Shown one piece after another: positions 31,734-39,563 of a stretch of 64,000 nt of DNA. Origin of the DNA: Aeoliella straminimaris (GTDB lineage Bacteria > Planctomycetota > Planctomycetia > Pirellulales > Lacipirellulaceae); the NCBI RefSeq assembly GCF_024054565.1, contig NZ_JAMXLR010000065.1:43499-107498 (forward strand). Direction: 5' to 3'. Positions within the stretch are counted from its first letter, which is position 1, and each line of letters starts with the position of its first letter. Under the pieces are notes generated by a model. It did not search any database. It saw only the letters and a list, made by a program, of their open reading frames with translations, and was not told where the DNA came from. Position numbers and translations under genes: made by a program.

Positions 31734-32278
31734 GGAAAGATAGAAGTAGTAAAGGCAGGTGTCGCTGCGAAGGAGGTTCGCCGACGGCGATAGCTGGCCC
31801 CCACCCCGCAAACTTTACCCGCCTTTGCTCACCCAACTGCCAGTTGCGAGGCGGTTGTAAACGTTGCAAAACGTTCCGCCGGGATGCTGTCACTCCTGTG
31901 GGCCTTAGTTTCTCGACATTTCCCCTGCACCATCGCGATTACGAAAAATTTCTGGGTGTGCGCATCGCGATTGGCACACCACCTGCACTAAGGTCATCCC
32001 GTCGAAGCAACTCTTCGGCAGATCGGGGAACTATGTCGAGCGCAACGAGGACACGCCGGCCCGCCGCGGGCCAACCTCACCGCCGACAGGAACCCGGTCA
32101 CCCAGTACTCGCCTCGGTCATGAGACGACTACGGCAAGTGCTACCGAGTCTCGCAGGTGGGCAATCCTGAACTCCTCCTCCACTACGACTTTTTGCAAGT
32201 CGCGCGAATCGGTGCCACGGACTTTTCAGTTTTCTATTCACAGAGACATCTAGTCACACAGAAAAAAGGCACACCGTT
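31734..32278. other. Intergenic region before the small 97-residue gene
   Basis: No ORF in this 545-bp region looks real. It holds a sigma-54-type -24/-12 element at 31972-31987 (separate entry) and a GC-rich hairpin GGCCCG-ccg-CGGGCC around 32058-32072. If the sigma-54 element is used, the small gene has a leader of about 280 nt. Confidence 0.35.
31972..31987 (+). promoter_or_regulatory. Candidate sigma-54 (-24/-12) promoter
   Basis: TTGGCAC-accac-CTGCA matches the RpoN consensus TGGCAC-N5-TTGCA at all but one position, with the required GG-N10-GC spacing. It lies in non-coding DNA about 290 bp upstream of the 97-residue gene at 32279. Chance occurrence is possible; an upstream activator site was not identified. 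Confidence 0.45.
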
Positions 32279-32572
32279 ATGAACACTCCACGTCGCATTC
32301 GTACCGTTGTAGTTGAGGTTCCCGTCGACAACGATTGGCTGAGCGCCGATCGCCTGGCAGCCGGGTCGACCGCCCGTAGCTCGCGCATCAAGCCCAGCAA
32401 CCTCCTGCCCTGGTCCGACCCCTACATCGCCAGCCTGGTGCACAAGCTGCAGGACGAAGTCCGCGAAGAAGTTCACGCTGAAGCCGAAATGCCGTGGAAC
32501 GAACCGTTCGAATACGAATCGGAAGAGATGCCCGGTTTTTCGATCGACACCGACGTGCTCTTGAATCGATGA
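32279..32572 (+). CDS. Small hypothetical protein, 97 residues
   Basis: I do not recognise a named family. The protein is hydrophilic with a basic N-terminus (T-P-R-R-I-R-T-V-V-V-E-V-P) and an acidic C-terminal half. The middle N-L-L-P-W-S-D-P-Y-I-A-S-L-V-H-K-L-Q-D-E-V-R-E-E looks like a conserved amphipathic helix. There is no signal peptide or membrane segment. It may be transcribed from the sigma-54-like element upstream. No partner gene is adjacent. Confidence 0.65.
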   Translation: MNTPRRIRTVVVEVPVDNDWLSADRLAAGSTARSSRIKPSNLLPWSDPYIASLVHKLQDEVREEVHAEAEMPWNEPFEYESEEMPGFSIDTDVLLNR

Positions 32573-32675
32573 AGCCGAGGGGATTCACCACGGAGGACAC
32601 AGAGAGCGCAGAGAGGAATTCTCCTCCATGGTAACGGCGACGCTGTTGCGTTGGGGAAACGATTTGGAGATCTTC

Positions 32676-33203
32676 TTACTTCTTTGCTTTCACACGGTAG
32701 AAGTGGCCAAATAGATCGAAGGTCGTAAACGCAGCCAGCGGTGGGAGTCCGGTCACACCATGCGTTCGTAGTATCGTCGTCAGCATCGAGTCGTTGGAGC
32801 GCGCGTCTGGTCCGAAGGGGAAGACGGTTCCGCATAGCAGAGCCAGAAGCAGTCCGATGCAAAAAGCTGTGCCGCGGCGCGTGACCCAGTAGTGGTAGTG
32901 AAAGCGACTTGCTACCACTAGCACTGCGATCGCCCCTATGGTAACCGGCGCGATTAAACCGACATGTACCCCAAAAATCGCGAGCGGCCCCATGTTCGTG
33001 GTTGGCAAGAAATTGTTACACCACCACATGAAGGAAAGATAGTACGCGGTGATTCCAACCACGGTGCGCGGCATCACGCCACCGGAGATCGCTCCCTTGT
33101 CCGGCAATGGAGGCCGAGCTCTGACTGGCGAAACATGCTTCGGATGTGGTTCTCGTTTTAACGAATCGCGCTCAGATCGTGGAGGTTCAAACGGATTTTG
33201 CAT
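32676..33203 (-). CDS. Membrane protein with NPFEPP N-terminus
   Basis: The ATG at 33203 gives 175 residues beginning M-Q-N-P-F-E-P-P, a start very common among planctomycete membrane proteins. After a polar stretch of about 45 residues there are four likely helices (V-G-I-T-A-Y-Y-L-S-F-M-W-W, L-A-I-F-G-V-H-V-G-L-I-A-P-V, A-I-A-V-L-V-V-A and F-C-I-G-L-L-L-A-L-L-C-G-T-V-F). No enzymatic motif is seen. It is followed by 250 bp without a gene, then a second membrane gene in the same direction. Confidence 0.7.
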   Translation of the reverse strand: MQNPFEPPRSERDSLKREPHPKHVSPVRARPPLPDKGAISGGVMPRTVVGITAYYLSFMWWCNNFLPTTNMGPLAIFGVHVGLIAPVTIGAIAVLVVASRFHYHYWVTRRGTAFCIGLLLALLCGTVFPFGPDARSNDSMLTTILRTHGVTGLPPLAAFTTFDLFGHFYRVKAKK

Positions 33204-33454
33204 CGAACTGCTGCGTCTACGACTGCCTGACCGGACTACCGTAGTGCAGTACGGCCGGAACTCCGATTGAGTTCGCTGGAGGTCGCCACACCGGAGAGCT
33301 GGATCCGCGCGCTCGATTTTCAGGAACTGACCACATAGTCGGCTGAGAACGCGGAGAGATCTGGGAACGCTAATCGACGCTAATGCCGGATGAGTGCTGA
33401 ATCGTGTTCCGCAAAGCGTTTGGAGAAGCTCTATCCAGAGTGTTGCCACTACCC

Positions 33455-34057
33455 TTAACTCGCGTCCTGCATGGCTTCGCTGATCGCGCGATCGACCTCG
33501 CCAATGAAACGCGGCATCGTGTCGTAGTACGCGCTGTTGGAGTGAAACCCACCCGCGGCGATGGCTCGGTCCTGAATGATTTGGCCAACTACCGAGAAGT
33601 GAATTTGCGGTTCGAGGTCCTTGCCCCCAAGGTCTTCGGCCGGAGAGTCGGAGGGGTAGATGGATTCAGCGGGCACATCAAGAAACTTGGCCAGCGCGTG
33701 CCGGACTTCGATGGCCAGGTCGCGATCCACGTTGTCCAGCGCCGCGGCGAAACGGTCGTCGCTCATCGGCTGGCGGCCTTCCAGTCGCCTACGTACTCGG
33801 TCGAGTGCCGCGCGCTGCTTTCGCATGTCCGAGATGCACAACAGCGCTGCAGCCACGAACACCAGTGCCCCCATGGCTCCGGCTGTGGCGAATCGCTGTC
33901 CGATTGGCATTGCCGGCGCTAGGAACGTGCCAACGTAACCCAGGAAGAATCCAACCAGCGCAAGCGGTCCAGTGCAGCCGAGGAATGCCCACATGAGCAG
34001 ATTGTCTCCAGTGGCAGACGAGATTTGAGCCGCGGGCGCGATTGCGGTCTCGGTCAA
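33455..34057 (-). CDS. Two-helix membrane protein with an acyl-carrier-like C-terminal domain
   Basis: The 200-residue protein has two membrane helices (about 20-50 and 58-78) and then a soluble domain. Residues about 115-150 read V-R-H-A-L-A-K-F-L-D-V-P-A-E-S-I-Y-P-S-D-S-P-A-E-D-L, close to the helix I/loop pattern of acyl carrier proteins (V-x-x-x-L-A-x-x-L-x-V-x-x-E-x-I-x-P-x-D). The usual D-S-L attachment serine is replaced by G-G-K-D-L, so phosphopantetheine loading is unlikely. It could be a non-carrying DUF1493/ACP-like fold. The function is unknown. Confidence 0.65.
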   Translation of the reverse strand: MTETAIAPAAQISSATGDNLLMWAFLGCTGPLALVGFFLGYVGTFLAPAMPIGQRFATAGAMGALVFVAAALLCISDMRKQRAALDRVRRRLEGRQPMSDDRFAAALDNVDRDLAIEVRHALAKFLDVPAESIYPSDSPAEDLGGKDLEPQIHFSVVGQIIQDRAIAAGGFHSNSAYYDTMPRFIGEVDRAISEAMQDAS

Positions 34058-34233
34058 GCTCCGGCTAATTGAAAATCTTCTCCTCGACCGCTGATAGGTT
34101 GATTCATGAACCCGGGGCGGCGCTCGGCTCGTACCTCACCTCGCTTGCCCCGGGCTACCATATTTCGCTCCTTCGGAGCTGTACCGACGCTTCGCGTCTC
34201 CGCGATCTCCGAGTCCTCTGTGGTTATTAACTC

Positions 34234-35415
34234 TTAACCCACCGCTGCCTTCGCCTCTTTAAACTTCTCCACCGCACCGCGAAGGTCGTCTTCGCTGTGG
34301 GCGGCCGAGACCTGCACACGGATTCGCGCTTTGCCCATTGGCACGACGGGGTAGTAGAAGCCGATCACGTAGATGCCAAGCTCCAGCAGCTTGTCGGCCA
34401 TTGCGGTGGCCAGATTGGCGTCGCCCAGCATGATGGGGACGATGGGGTGTTCGCCCGGCAGGATGTCGAACCCGGCGGCGGTCATTTCGCTGCGGAACAA
34501 CTGCGTATTGTTCATCAGCTTGTCGCGGAGCTCGGTCGAACGGCCGGCGATTTCCAGCGCCTTGAGCGAACCACCTACAATCGGCGGGGCGATGGTGTTA
34601 CTGAACAGGTAGGGCCGCGACCGCTGCCGCAGCAGATCGATGATCTCCTTCTTACCGCTGGTGTAACCGCCGCTCGCGCCGCCGAGGGCCTTGCCGAAGG
34701 TGCCGGTCGTGATGTCGATGCGTCCCACGACGCCACAGTGCTCGTGCGTGCCACGGCCGGTCTTGCCCCAGAATCCCGTGGCGTGGCAGTCGTCGAAGTG
34801 CACCAGGGCATTGTGCTCGTCGGCAAGCTGGCAGATCTGGTCGAGCTTCGCCACGCTGCCATCCATGCTGAACACCCCGTCGGTGGTAATCAGCTTGGTC
34901 CGCGCGCCAGCGGCGTCGGCCTCCAGCAGCTTGTCCTTGAGGTCGTCCATGTTGCAGGTCTTGTAGCGGTACCGCTTGGCCTTGCACAGCCGCACGCCAT
35001 CGATAATCGAGGCATGGTTCAGCTCGTCGCTGATCACCGCGTCTTCGTCGGTGAGCAGCGTCTCGAACAAACCGCCGTTGGCGTCGAAGCAACTTGAGTA
35101 GAGAATCGTGTCGTCGGTGCCGAGAAAGTCGCTCACTGCCGTTTCCAGTTCCTTGTGGCACGACTGCGTGCCGCAGATGAACCGCACGCTCGACAGTCCG
35201 TAGCCCCAGCGGTCGAGCGCCTCGTGAGCGGCCTGGATGATCTCCGGATTGTCGGCCAACCCCAGGTAGTTGTTGGCGCACATGTTCAAGACCTCGCCAC
35301 CCGCCACGTCGATGTGCGCCCGCTGCGGCGACTCGATCAGTCGTTCGTTCTTGTACAGCCCGGCTTCGCGAATCTCGTCTACTACGCCAGCGATACGGGT
35401 GAGGTCTTGGTTCAT
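34234..35415 (-). CDS. kbl: Glycine C-acetyltransferase (2-amino-3-ketobutyrate CoA ligase)
   Basis: The 393-residue PLP enzyme splits 2-amino-3-ketobutyrate with CoA into glycine and acetyl-CoA, the second step of threonine breakdown. Family marks include C-A-N-N-Y-L-G-L-A-D, F-I-C-G-T-Q, S-D-E-L-N-H-A-S-I-I-D-G, D-D-C-H-A-T-G-F-W-G and the PLP-lysine loop T-G-T-F-G-K-A-L-G-G-A-S-G-G-Y. Length equals the E. coli enzyme (398). The upstream gene on the same strand is tdh, the first step of the pathway, separated by 249 bp, which is wide for one operon. Confidence 0.96.
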   Translation of the reverse strand: MNQDLTRIAGVVDEIREAGLYKNERLIESPQRAHIDVAGGEVLNMCANNYLGLADNPEIIQAAHEALDRWGYGLSSVRFICGTQSCHKELETAVSDFLGTDDTILYSSCFDANGGLFETLLTDEDAVISDELNHASIIDGVRLCKAKRYRYKTCNMDDLKDKLLEADAAGARTKLITTDGVFSMDGSVAKLDQICQLADEHNALVHFDDCHATGFWGKTGRGTHEHCGVVGRIDITTGTFGKALGGASGGYTSGKKEIIDLLRQRSRPYLFSNTIAPPIVGGSLKALEIAGRSTELRDKLMNNTQLFRSEMTAAGFDILPGEHPIVPIMLGDANLATAMADKLLELGIYVIGFYYPVVPMGKARIRVQVSAAHSEDDLRGAVEKFKEAKAAVG

Positions 35416-35664
35416 GGTCGAATACTGCTCCTATGAAAAACGACTCGTCATCGTGCAACGGGTCAGGATAACCGGACAGGCGGGGTCTAATGGATTTCAG
35501 AGCACGGCGCGCCGCTCGGTTGGTTGGGGAACACTAATGTGCGCTAATCTTCATTGATTTCAAATGGAGTATCAGCGCATATGAGCATCGATTCGCGTTC
35601 CCCTCGTCTCCGCGTTCTCTGTGCCCTCTGTGGTTCTTCTGCAGCGCGGCTTGGCGGCACTTGG

Positions 35665-36693
35665 CTAGACGGTCCAGTCCAGGATGATCTTGCCCGAGTT
35701 GCCTGAGCGCATGGTGTCGAAACCTTGTTGGAACTCGGTGTACGGCATGCGGTGGGTGATCACGGGGGTGATGTCCAGGCCGCTTTGGATCATGACGGTC
35801 ATTTTATACCAGGTTTCGTACATCTCGCGGCCGTAGATGCCCTTGATGGTGAGCATATTAAACACCACCTCGTTCCAGTCGATGGCCATCTCGCCTTCGG
35901 GGATGCCAAGCATGGCGATCTTCCCGCCGTGGCACATGTTGGAGATCATGTCGCGGAACGCGCTGGGATTGCCTGACATCTCCAGTCCGACGTCGAATCC
36001 CTCGGTCATGCCGAGTTCTTGTTGCACGTCGGTCAGCTTGGTCGAACGCACATCCACGGCGCGAGTCACCCCCACTCGCTCGGCAAGATCCAATCGATAC
36101 GGATTCACGTCGGTGATTACCACGTTCCGCGCGCCGGCGTGACGCACCACGGCGGCGGCCATGATGCCGATAGGGCCCGCCCCAGTGATCAGCACGTCCT
36201 CGCCCAACACGGGGAACGACAGGGCCGTGTGCACGGCGTTGCCCAACGGGTCGAATATGGAGGCCACGTCCGGATCGACGCCCGGGGCGTGGTGCCACAC
36301 GTTGGTCATCGGCAGCGACAGGTACTCGGCAAATGCGCCGGGACGATTCACGCCCACGCCCTTAGTGGCTTTGCACAAATGCCGGCGTCCCGCCATGCAA
36401 TTGCGGCACCGCCCACACACGACGTGGCCTTCGCCACTGACGATGTCGCCGACACGAAAGTCGTTTACGTTCGAGCCGATTTCAACGATCTCGCCGACGA
36501 ACTCATGTCCCACGACCATCGGCACGGGGATGGTCTTCTGGGCCCAGGCATCCCAATTGTAGATGTGAACGTCGGTACCACAGATGCCGGTCTTGTGGAC
36601 ACGAATCAGGACGTCGTTGATACCAATGGTCGGTTCGGGAACATCGGCCAGCCACAGGCCGACATCGGACTGCTGTTTAACCAGAGCTTTCAA
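35665..36693 (-). CDS. tdh: L-threonine 3-dehydrogenase
   Basis: The 342-residue zinc medium-chain dehydrogenase oxidises threonine to 2-amino-3-ketobutyrate with NAD+. The catalytic-zinc ligands are in G-I-C-G-T-D-V-H and G-H-E-F. Structural zinc is bound by C-G-R-C-R-N-C...C, and the NAD-binding motif is G-A-G-P-I-G-I-M-A-A. Length matches the E. coli enzyme (341). Together with kbl it forms the threonine-to-glycine route. A minus-strand intrinsic terminator lies about 190 bp upstream of its start (36883-36938), which separates it from the RNA candidate further upstream. Confidence 0.96.
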   Translation of the reverse strand: MKALVKQQSDVGLWLADVPEPTIGINDVLIRVHKTGICGTDVHIYNWDAWAQKTIPVPMVVGHEFVGEIVEIGSNVNDFRVGDIVSGEGHVVCGRCRNCMAGRRHLCKATKGVGVNRPGAFAEYLSLPMTNVWHHAPGVDPDVASIFDPLGNAVHTALSFPVLGEDVLITGAGPIGIMAAAVVRHAGARNVVITDVNPYRLDLAERVGVTRAVDVRSTKLTDVQQELGMTEGFDVGLEMSGNPSAFRDMISNMCHGGKIAMLGIPEGEMAIDWNEVVFNMLTIKGIYGREMYETWYKMTVMIQSGLDITPVITHRMPYTEFQQGFDTMRSGNSGKIILDWTV

Positions 36694-36882
36694 GGCAGGA
36701 ACCCAAGGGGGGCGGGGGGAGGCGGGAAGTTAAGTCAAGTCGTGGGACTTACCACAACTCTTTAGTAGGCCCGCTTCAAGGGCTCGCGACAAGGCCCCAC
36801 CCGCTTTAGTAGCAACAGAGCGCTCGAAAACGCGGAAAGGCGAAACACCACCTCCCCCGGAGTGGCCCGCTCCGCGGTGGCA

Positions 36883-36938
36883 CAAAAAAAACACACCAGG
36901 GACCTTAGTCCAAATGGACGGCAGATCCCCGGTGTGTG
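36883..36938 (-). terminator. Rho-independent terminator on the minus strand, not preceded by a protein gene
   Basis: Read on the minus strand, ACACACC (36937-36931) and GGGA pair with TCCC and GGTGTGT (to 36891), with one mismatch. A run of eight Ts follows directly (36891-36884). It points toward tdh but lies upstream of that gene, so it must end another transcript or attenuate the tdh message. Confidence 0.85.
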
Positions 36939-37103
36939 TCAGGGGGCAAACTCTACAGCGAGCGAATTCGTCGCGCGCGAAGTGATCCTTAATGCAGGCT
37001 CAGTTTGGATGAGCGAAGCAGCGGTTTCTGGGTGCTGAACCCGTTCGCCTGCATGATCCAGCATAGTCACGCGATCCGAATTCACCAATGTGGTAACCCA
37101 CTA
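36884..37103 (-). ncRNA. Candidate small RNA of about 220 nt with a rod-like fold (6S-like shape)
   Basis: A plausible promoter reads leftward: TTGGAG (37138-37133), 17-bp spacer, TATACG (37115-37110). The transcript would end at the intrinsic terminator at 36884. Inside, GAATTCG-TCGCG (36964-36975) pairs with CGCGA-tc-CGAATTC (37070-37083). After an open region, ATGCAGGC (36992-36999) pairs with GCCTGCAT (37047-37054). A closing stem, a central bubble and an apical stem recall 6S RNA in general shape only; I see no sequence match. The alternative is a tdh leader. Confidence 0.4.
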
Positions 37104-37476
37104 CGATGCCGTATACAAGAGTAAGTGAACGTCTCCAATGGGCCAAACAAAACGCGATAATTCCAAAAATCTCGCGATAAATCGATCTCAAGGCAGTTTG
37201 CGGGCCTCATCACTCCTCCAAACCGGGCAAAACATGCGGCTAGCCGAGCGCTGCGTCCCGTGATGCGTGTCCGCCATCAATTTTCCATCTGGCAGTAAAA
37301 TGCCAATAGTTTTCGGGGGCATGCCCCCACGATGGGGGATGCAGTCCTCGCCACCGTGAATCGATTCGCCGACTTGCTACGACATAACAGTGGAACGTCG
37401 TCCGCTCGCCAATACGCCAAGCACCGCGAGTGACGGCCCCAGGTCCCGAACTACCGACTTCTAACTTCCCCGTCGA

Positions 37477-38514
37477 ATGAACTTCCGCCTCACCTCGCTA
37501 TTGTATTTGTTCGCCCTGGTGGCGGCATCGCTGGCCGCGTTCGGACCGGTGGGCGTCTTGGCGGTGGTGGGGGTGCTGTTGTTTTGGGCCGGATGGCTTT
37601 ACTTTCCGCGATTAACCCATCCAACGTGGTTGCTGTGGTCTGTCGTGATGGGGGTACCGGCCTTGCTAATGCTTCCGGCAATGCAGTTGCCTCGCGAAGC
37701 AGGAACTCGAAACAGTTGCCTGAACAACATCAAGCAACTCCTGCTGGCTATACAAAACTACGACGACACTCATGGCCAACTCCCGCCGGTCTACGGCAAG
37801 ATTGACCGGCAAAAGGCTCCGCAAAGTTGGCGAGTGCATCTACTGCCCTTTATGGAAGGCTCGATGGTAGCTCGCGATTACAACTTTGACGAGCCGTGGG
37901 ATGGCCCGATGAACAAGAAGCAGCTGGGCAATCTTTCCATCGATACCCATGAGTGTATCGAGCACGCCAGCCCGGGCGAAACCAACTACTTCGCCATTTC
38001 CGGCCCCCAGACGGCGTGGGGCGATGGCGATATTCGCACGTTTGATGACGTGACCGACGGGCTTTCCAACACCATCATGCTGATCGAAGCTTCCGGGCGA
38101 GGAGTTCATTGGTCGGAGCCCAAGGACCTGACCTTCGACGAAGCCGTGGAACTGCTTACCTCGCCGCTGCCGACTGACGATAGCGATGGCCATCAGATCG
38201 ACCATAGTTACTTCTTTAAACCGACTTACGTCCGCCTCGTCGCACTGTGCGACGGTAGTGCGAGAGCGCTTTCAGTGCCGATTCCACGCCAGGCAGCGGT
38301 GGCGCTGCTCACGGCCGATGGCGGCGAGGAAATCGACCCGCAGTGGCTGGAGTATCGCCCCGTGCCGCAACTGGACTACGGCCGCTTGTGGACCCTTTTG
38401 TTGTTCTCCCTCCTGGCGGTCCTGCCGGCCGTGGCGGCCTTTCGCCCCTGGATGTGGCCAACGATCACTTCCCAGCTACAACCTGAACCTGACGACTCGC
38501 CCCGCGAAGAATGA
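37477..38514 (+). CDS. DUF1559-like membrane protein, copy 1 of a tandem triplet
   Basis: The 345-residue protein starts M-N-F-R-L-T-S-L-L-Y-L-F-A-L-V-A-A-S-L-A-A-F-G, a membrane helix instead of the prepilin F-T-L-V-E signal. A second helix ends in L-L-M-L-P-A-M-Q, then the DUF1559 core N-S-C-L-N-N-I-K-Q-L-L-L-A-I-Q-N-Y-D, L-P-P-V and S-W-R-V-H-L-L-P-F follows, then F-D-D-V-T-D-G-L-S-N-T-I-M-L-I-E, and K-D-L-T-F-D-E-A-V-E-L-L. An extra C-terminal helix (L-L-L-F-S-L-L-A-V-L-P-A-V-A-A-F) is unusual for DUF1559. The next copy starts inside its stop (ATGA), so the three genes are coupled. Confidence 0.87.
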   Translation: MNFRLTSLLYLFALVAASLAAFGPVGVLAVVGVLLFWAGWLYFPRLTHPTWLLWSVVMGVPALLMLPAMQLPREAGTRNSCLNNIKQLLLAIQNYDDTHGQLPPVYGKIDRQKAPQSWRVHLLPFMEGSMVARDYNFDEPWDGPMNKKQLGNLSIDTHECIEHASPGETNYFAISGPQTAWGDGDIRTFDDVTDGLSNTIMLIEASGRGVHWSEPKDLTFDEAVELLTSPLPTDDSDGHQIDHSYFFKPTYVRLVALCDGSARALSVPIPRQAAVALLTADGGEEIDPQWLEYRPVPQLDYGRLWTLLLFSLLAVLPAVAAFRPWMWPTITSQLQPEPDDSPREE

Positions 38515-39563
38515 CCTTCCGCATTTCCAATCTGCTCTACCTGTTCGCCCTGGTCGCGGCGTCGCTCGCGATATTTGGTGCGGGTGGGCTCCTTCTTGTC
38601 TGGGGTATATTGGTCTTCTGGGTCATAACGCTGGCCAAGCCGTCTTCGGGGTATGCGTCCATCGCTGTAGCAGGACTTATTCTGGGTGTGATAATCCTGC
38701 TGTTGATGCCCGCGGTTGAGATAGGCCGCAGCGGGGCTCGCCAGGCGCAGTGCATGAACAATCTGAAACAGCAAGCGTTGTCGATCATCAACTTCCACCA
38801 AAGCTTGCACCGGCTCCCCAATACGGCCGTGCAACTTGGCGACACTGATAGTATGCATAGCTGGCGAATGCGCATTGTGCCATTCGTCGAGAGCAACCAT
38901 CTCTACGACAGCTATCACTTCGATGAAGCGTGGAACGGCCCGAAGAACCGGCAAGTCGTCGGCACCCTGCCCATCCCCTTCTACGAGTGTCCCTCACACT
39001 CTCATCCCACAAAGTCGAACTACTTTGCCGTCACCGGCGCGGAAACCGTGTGGGGCGATGGCGAGCGGCGCTCGTTCGACGACGTAAGTGACGAGCTGGC
39101 GAACACCATCCTGCTGATGGAAGCCGCCGGTCGCGGCATTCACTGGGCCGAGCCAAAGGACCTGACGTTTGACGAAGCCGTCGAGCTACTCACCACGCCG
39201 CTGCCGACTGGCGACCACGATGGGCATCGCGTCGAACACGGTTACTTCTATAAACCAAGCTACGTCCGCAACGTGGCGATGTGCGATGGATCCGTTCATT
39301 CGCTACGTGTGCCCATTCCCCGCGAGGCGGCCGTCGCCTTGCTCACCGCCAGCAGCGGCGAAAATATAGATCCCGAGTGGCTCGAGCGACAATCGAGTGC
39401 CGAGCTCGACTACGGCCGCGTGTGGGTGTTCTCACTGTTCGTTGTACTCGCCATCCTTCCCGGCGTGCCGAAGGTTCGGCCCTGGGTTTGGCCGCAGATC
39501 ACTAACTCAACCACAAGGGCCGAGGCCTCGCCCCTCGGTCCTAGCTCCTCGTCCCCCGACTAA
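38511..39563 (+). CDS. DUF1559-like membrane protein, copy 2 of a tandem triplet
   Basis: The 350-residue protein shares the whole layout of its neighbours: M-T-F-R-I-S-N-L-L-Y-L-F-A-L-V-A-A-S-L, a hydrophobic second helix, Q-C-M-N-N-L-K-Q-Q-A-L-S-I-I-N-F, H-S-W-R-M-R-I-V-P-F, F-D-D-V-S-D-E-L-A-N-T-I-L-L-M-E and a C-terminal helix (V-F-S-L-F-V-V-L-A-I-L-P-G-V). Its start overlaps the first copy by 4 bp and its stop shares one base with the start of the third. The core is closest to copy 3. It is probably a membrane protein with the DUF1559 domain facing the periplasm. Confidence 0.87.
   Translation: MTFRISNLLYLFALVAASLAIFGAGGLLLVWGILVFWVITLAKPSSGYASIAVAGLILGVIILLLMPAVEIGRSGARQAQCMNNLKQQALSIINFHQSLHRLPNTAVQLGDTDSMHSWRMRIVPFVESNHLYDSYHFDEAWNGPKNRQVVGTLPIPFYECPSHSHPTKSNYFAVTGAETVWGDGERRSFDDVSDELANTILLMEAAGRGIHWAEPKDLTFDEAVELLTTPLPTGDHDGHRVEHGYFYKPSYVRNVAMCDGSVHSLRVPIPREAAVALLTASSGENIDPEWLERQSSAELDYGRVWVFSLFVVLAILPGVPKVRPWVWPQITNSTTRAEASPLGPSSSSPD

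Larger units (their letters stand above)
36694..37476. other. Long intergenic region upstream of tdh and the DUF1559-like triplet
   Basis: No convincing protein gene occurs in these 783 bp; the one ORF of 63 residues on the minus strand (37000-37191) overlaps the folded RNA candidate. The region holds a leftward terminator and a candidate small RNA (separate entries). A GGGGGCATGCCCCC palindrome lies at 37314-37327, next to a repeated CCCCCACGATGGGGG hairpin at 37324-37338. Confidence 0.4.

Noticed and set aside
32041..32165. Possible coding remnant in the gap before the 97-residue gene
   Set aside because: Short stretches look translatable, but there are stops in every frame and no family resemblance; too weak to list as a pseudogene.
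37000..37191. A 63-residue minus-strand ORF in the intergenic region
   Set aside because: It has no Shine-Dalgarno sequence, no recognisable motif, and overlaps the pairing regions of the RNA candidate.
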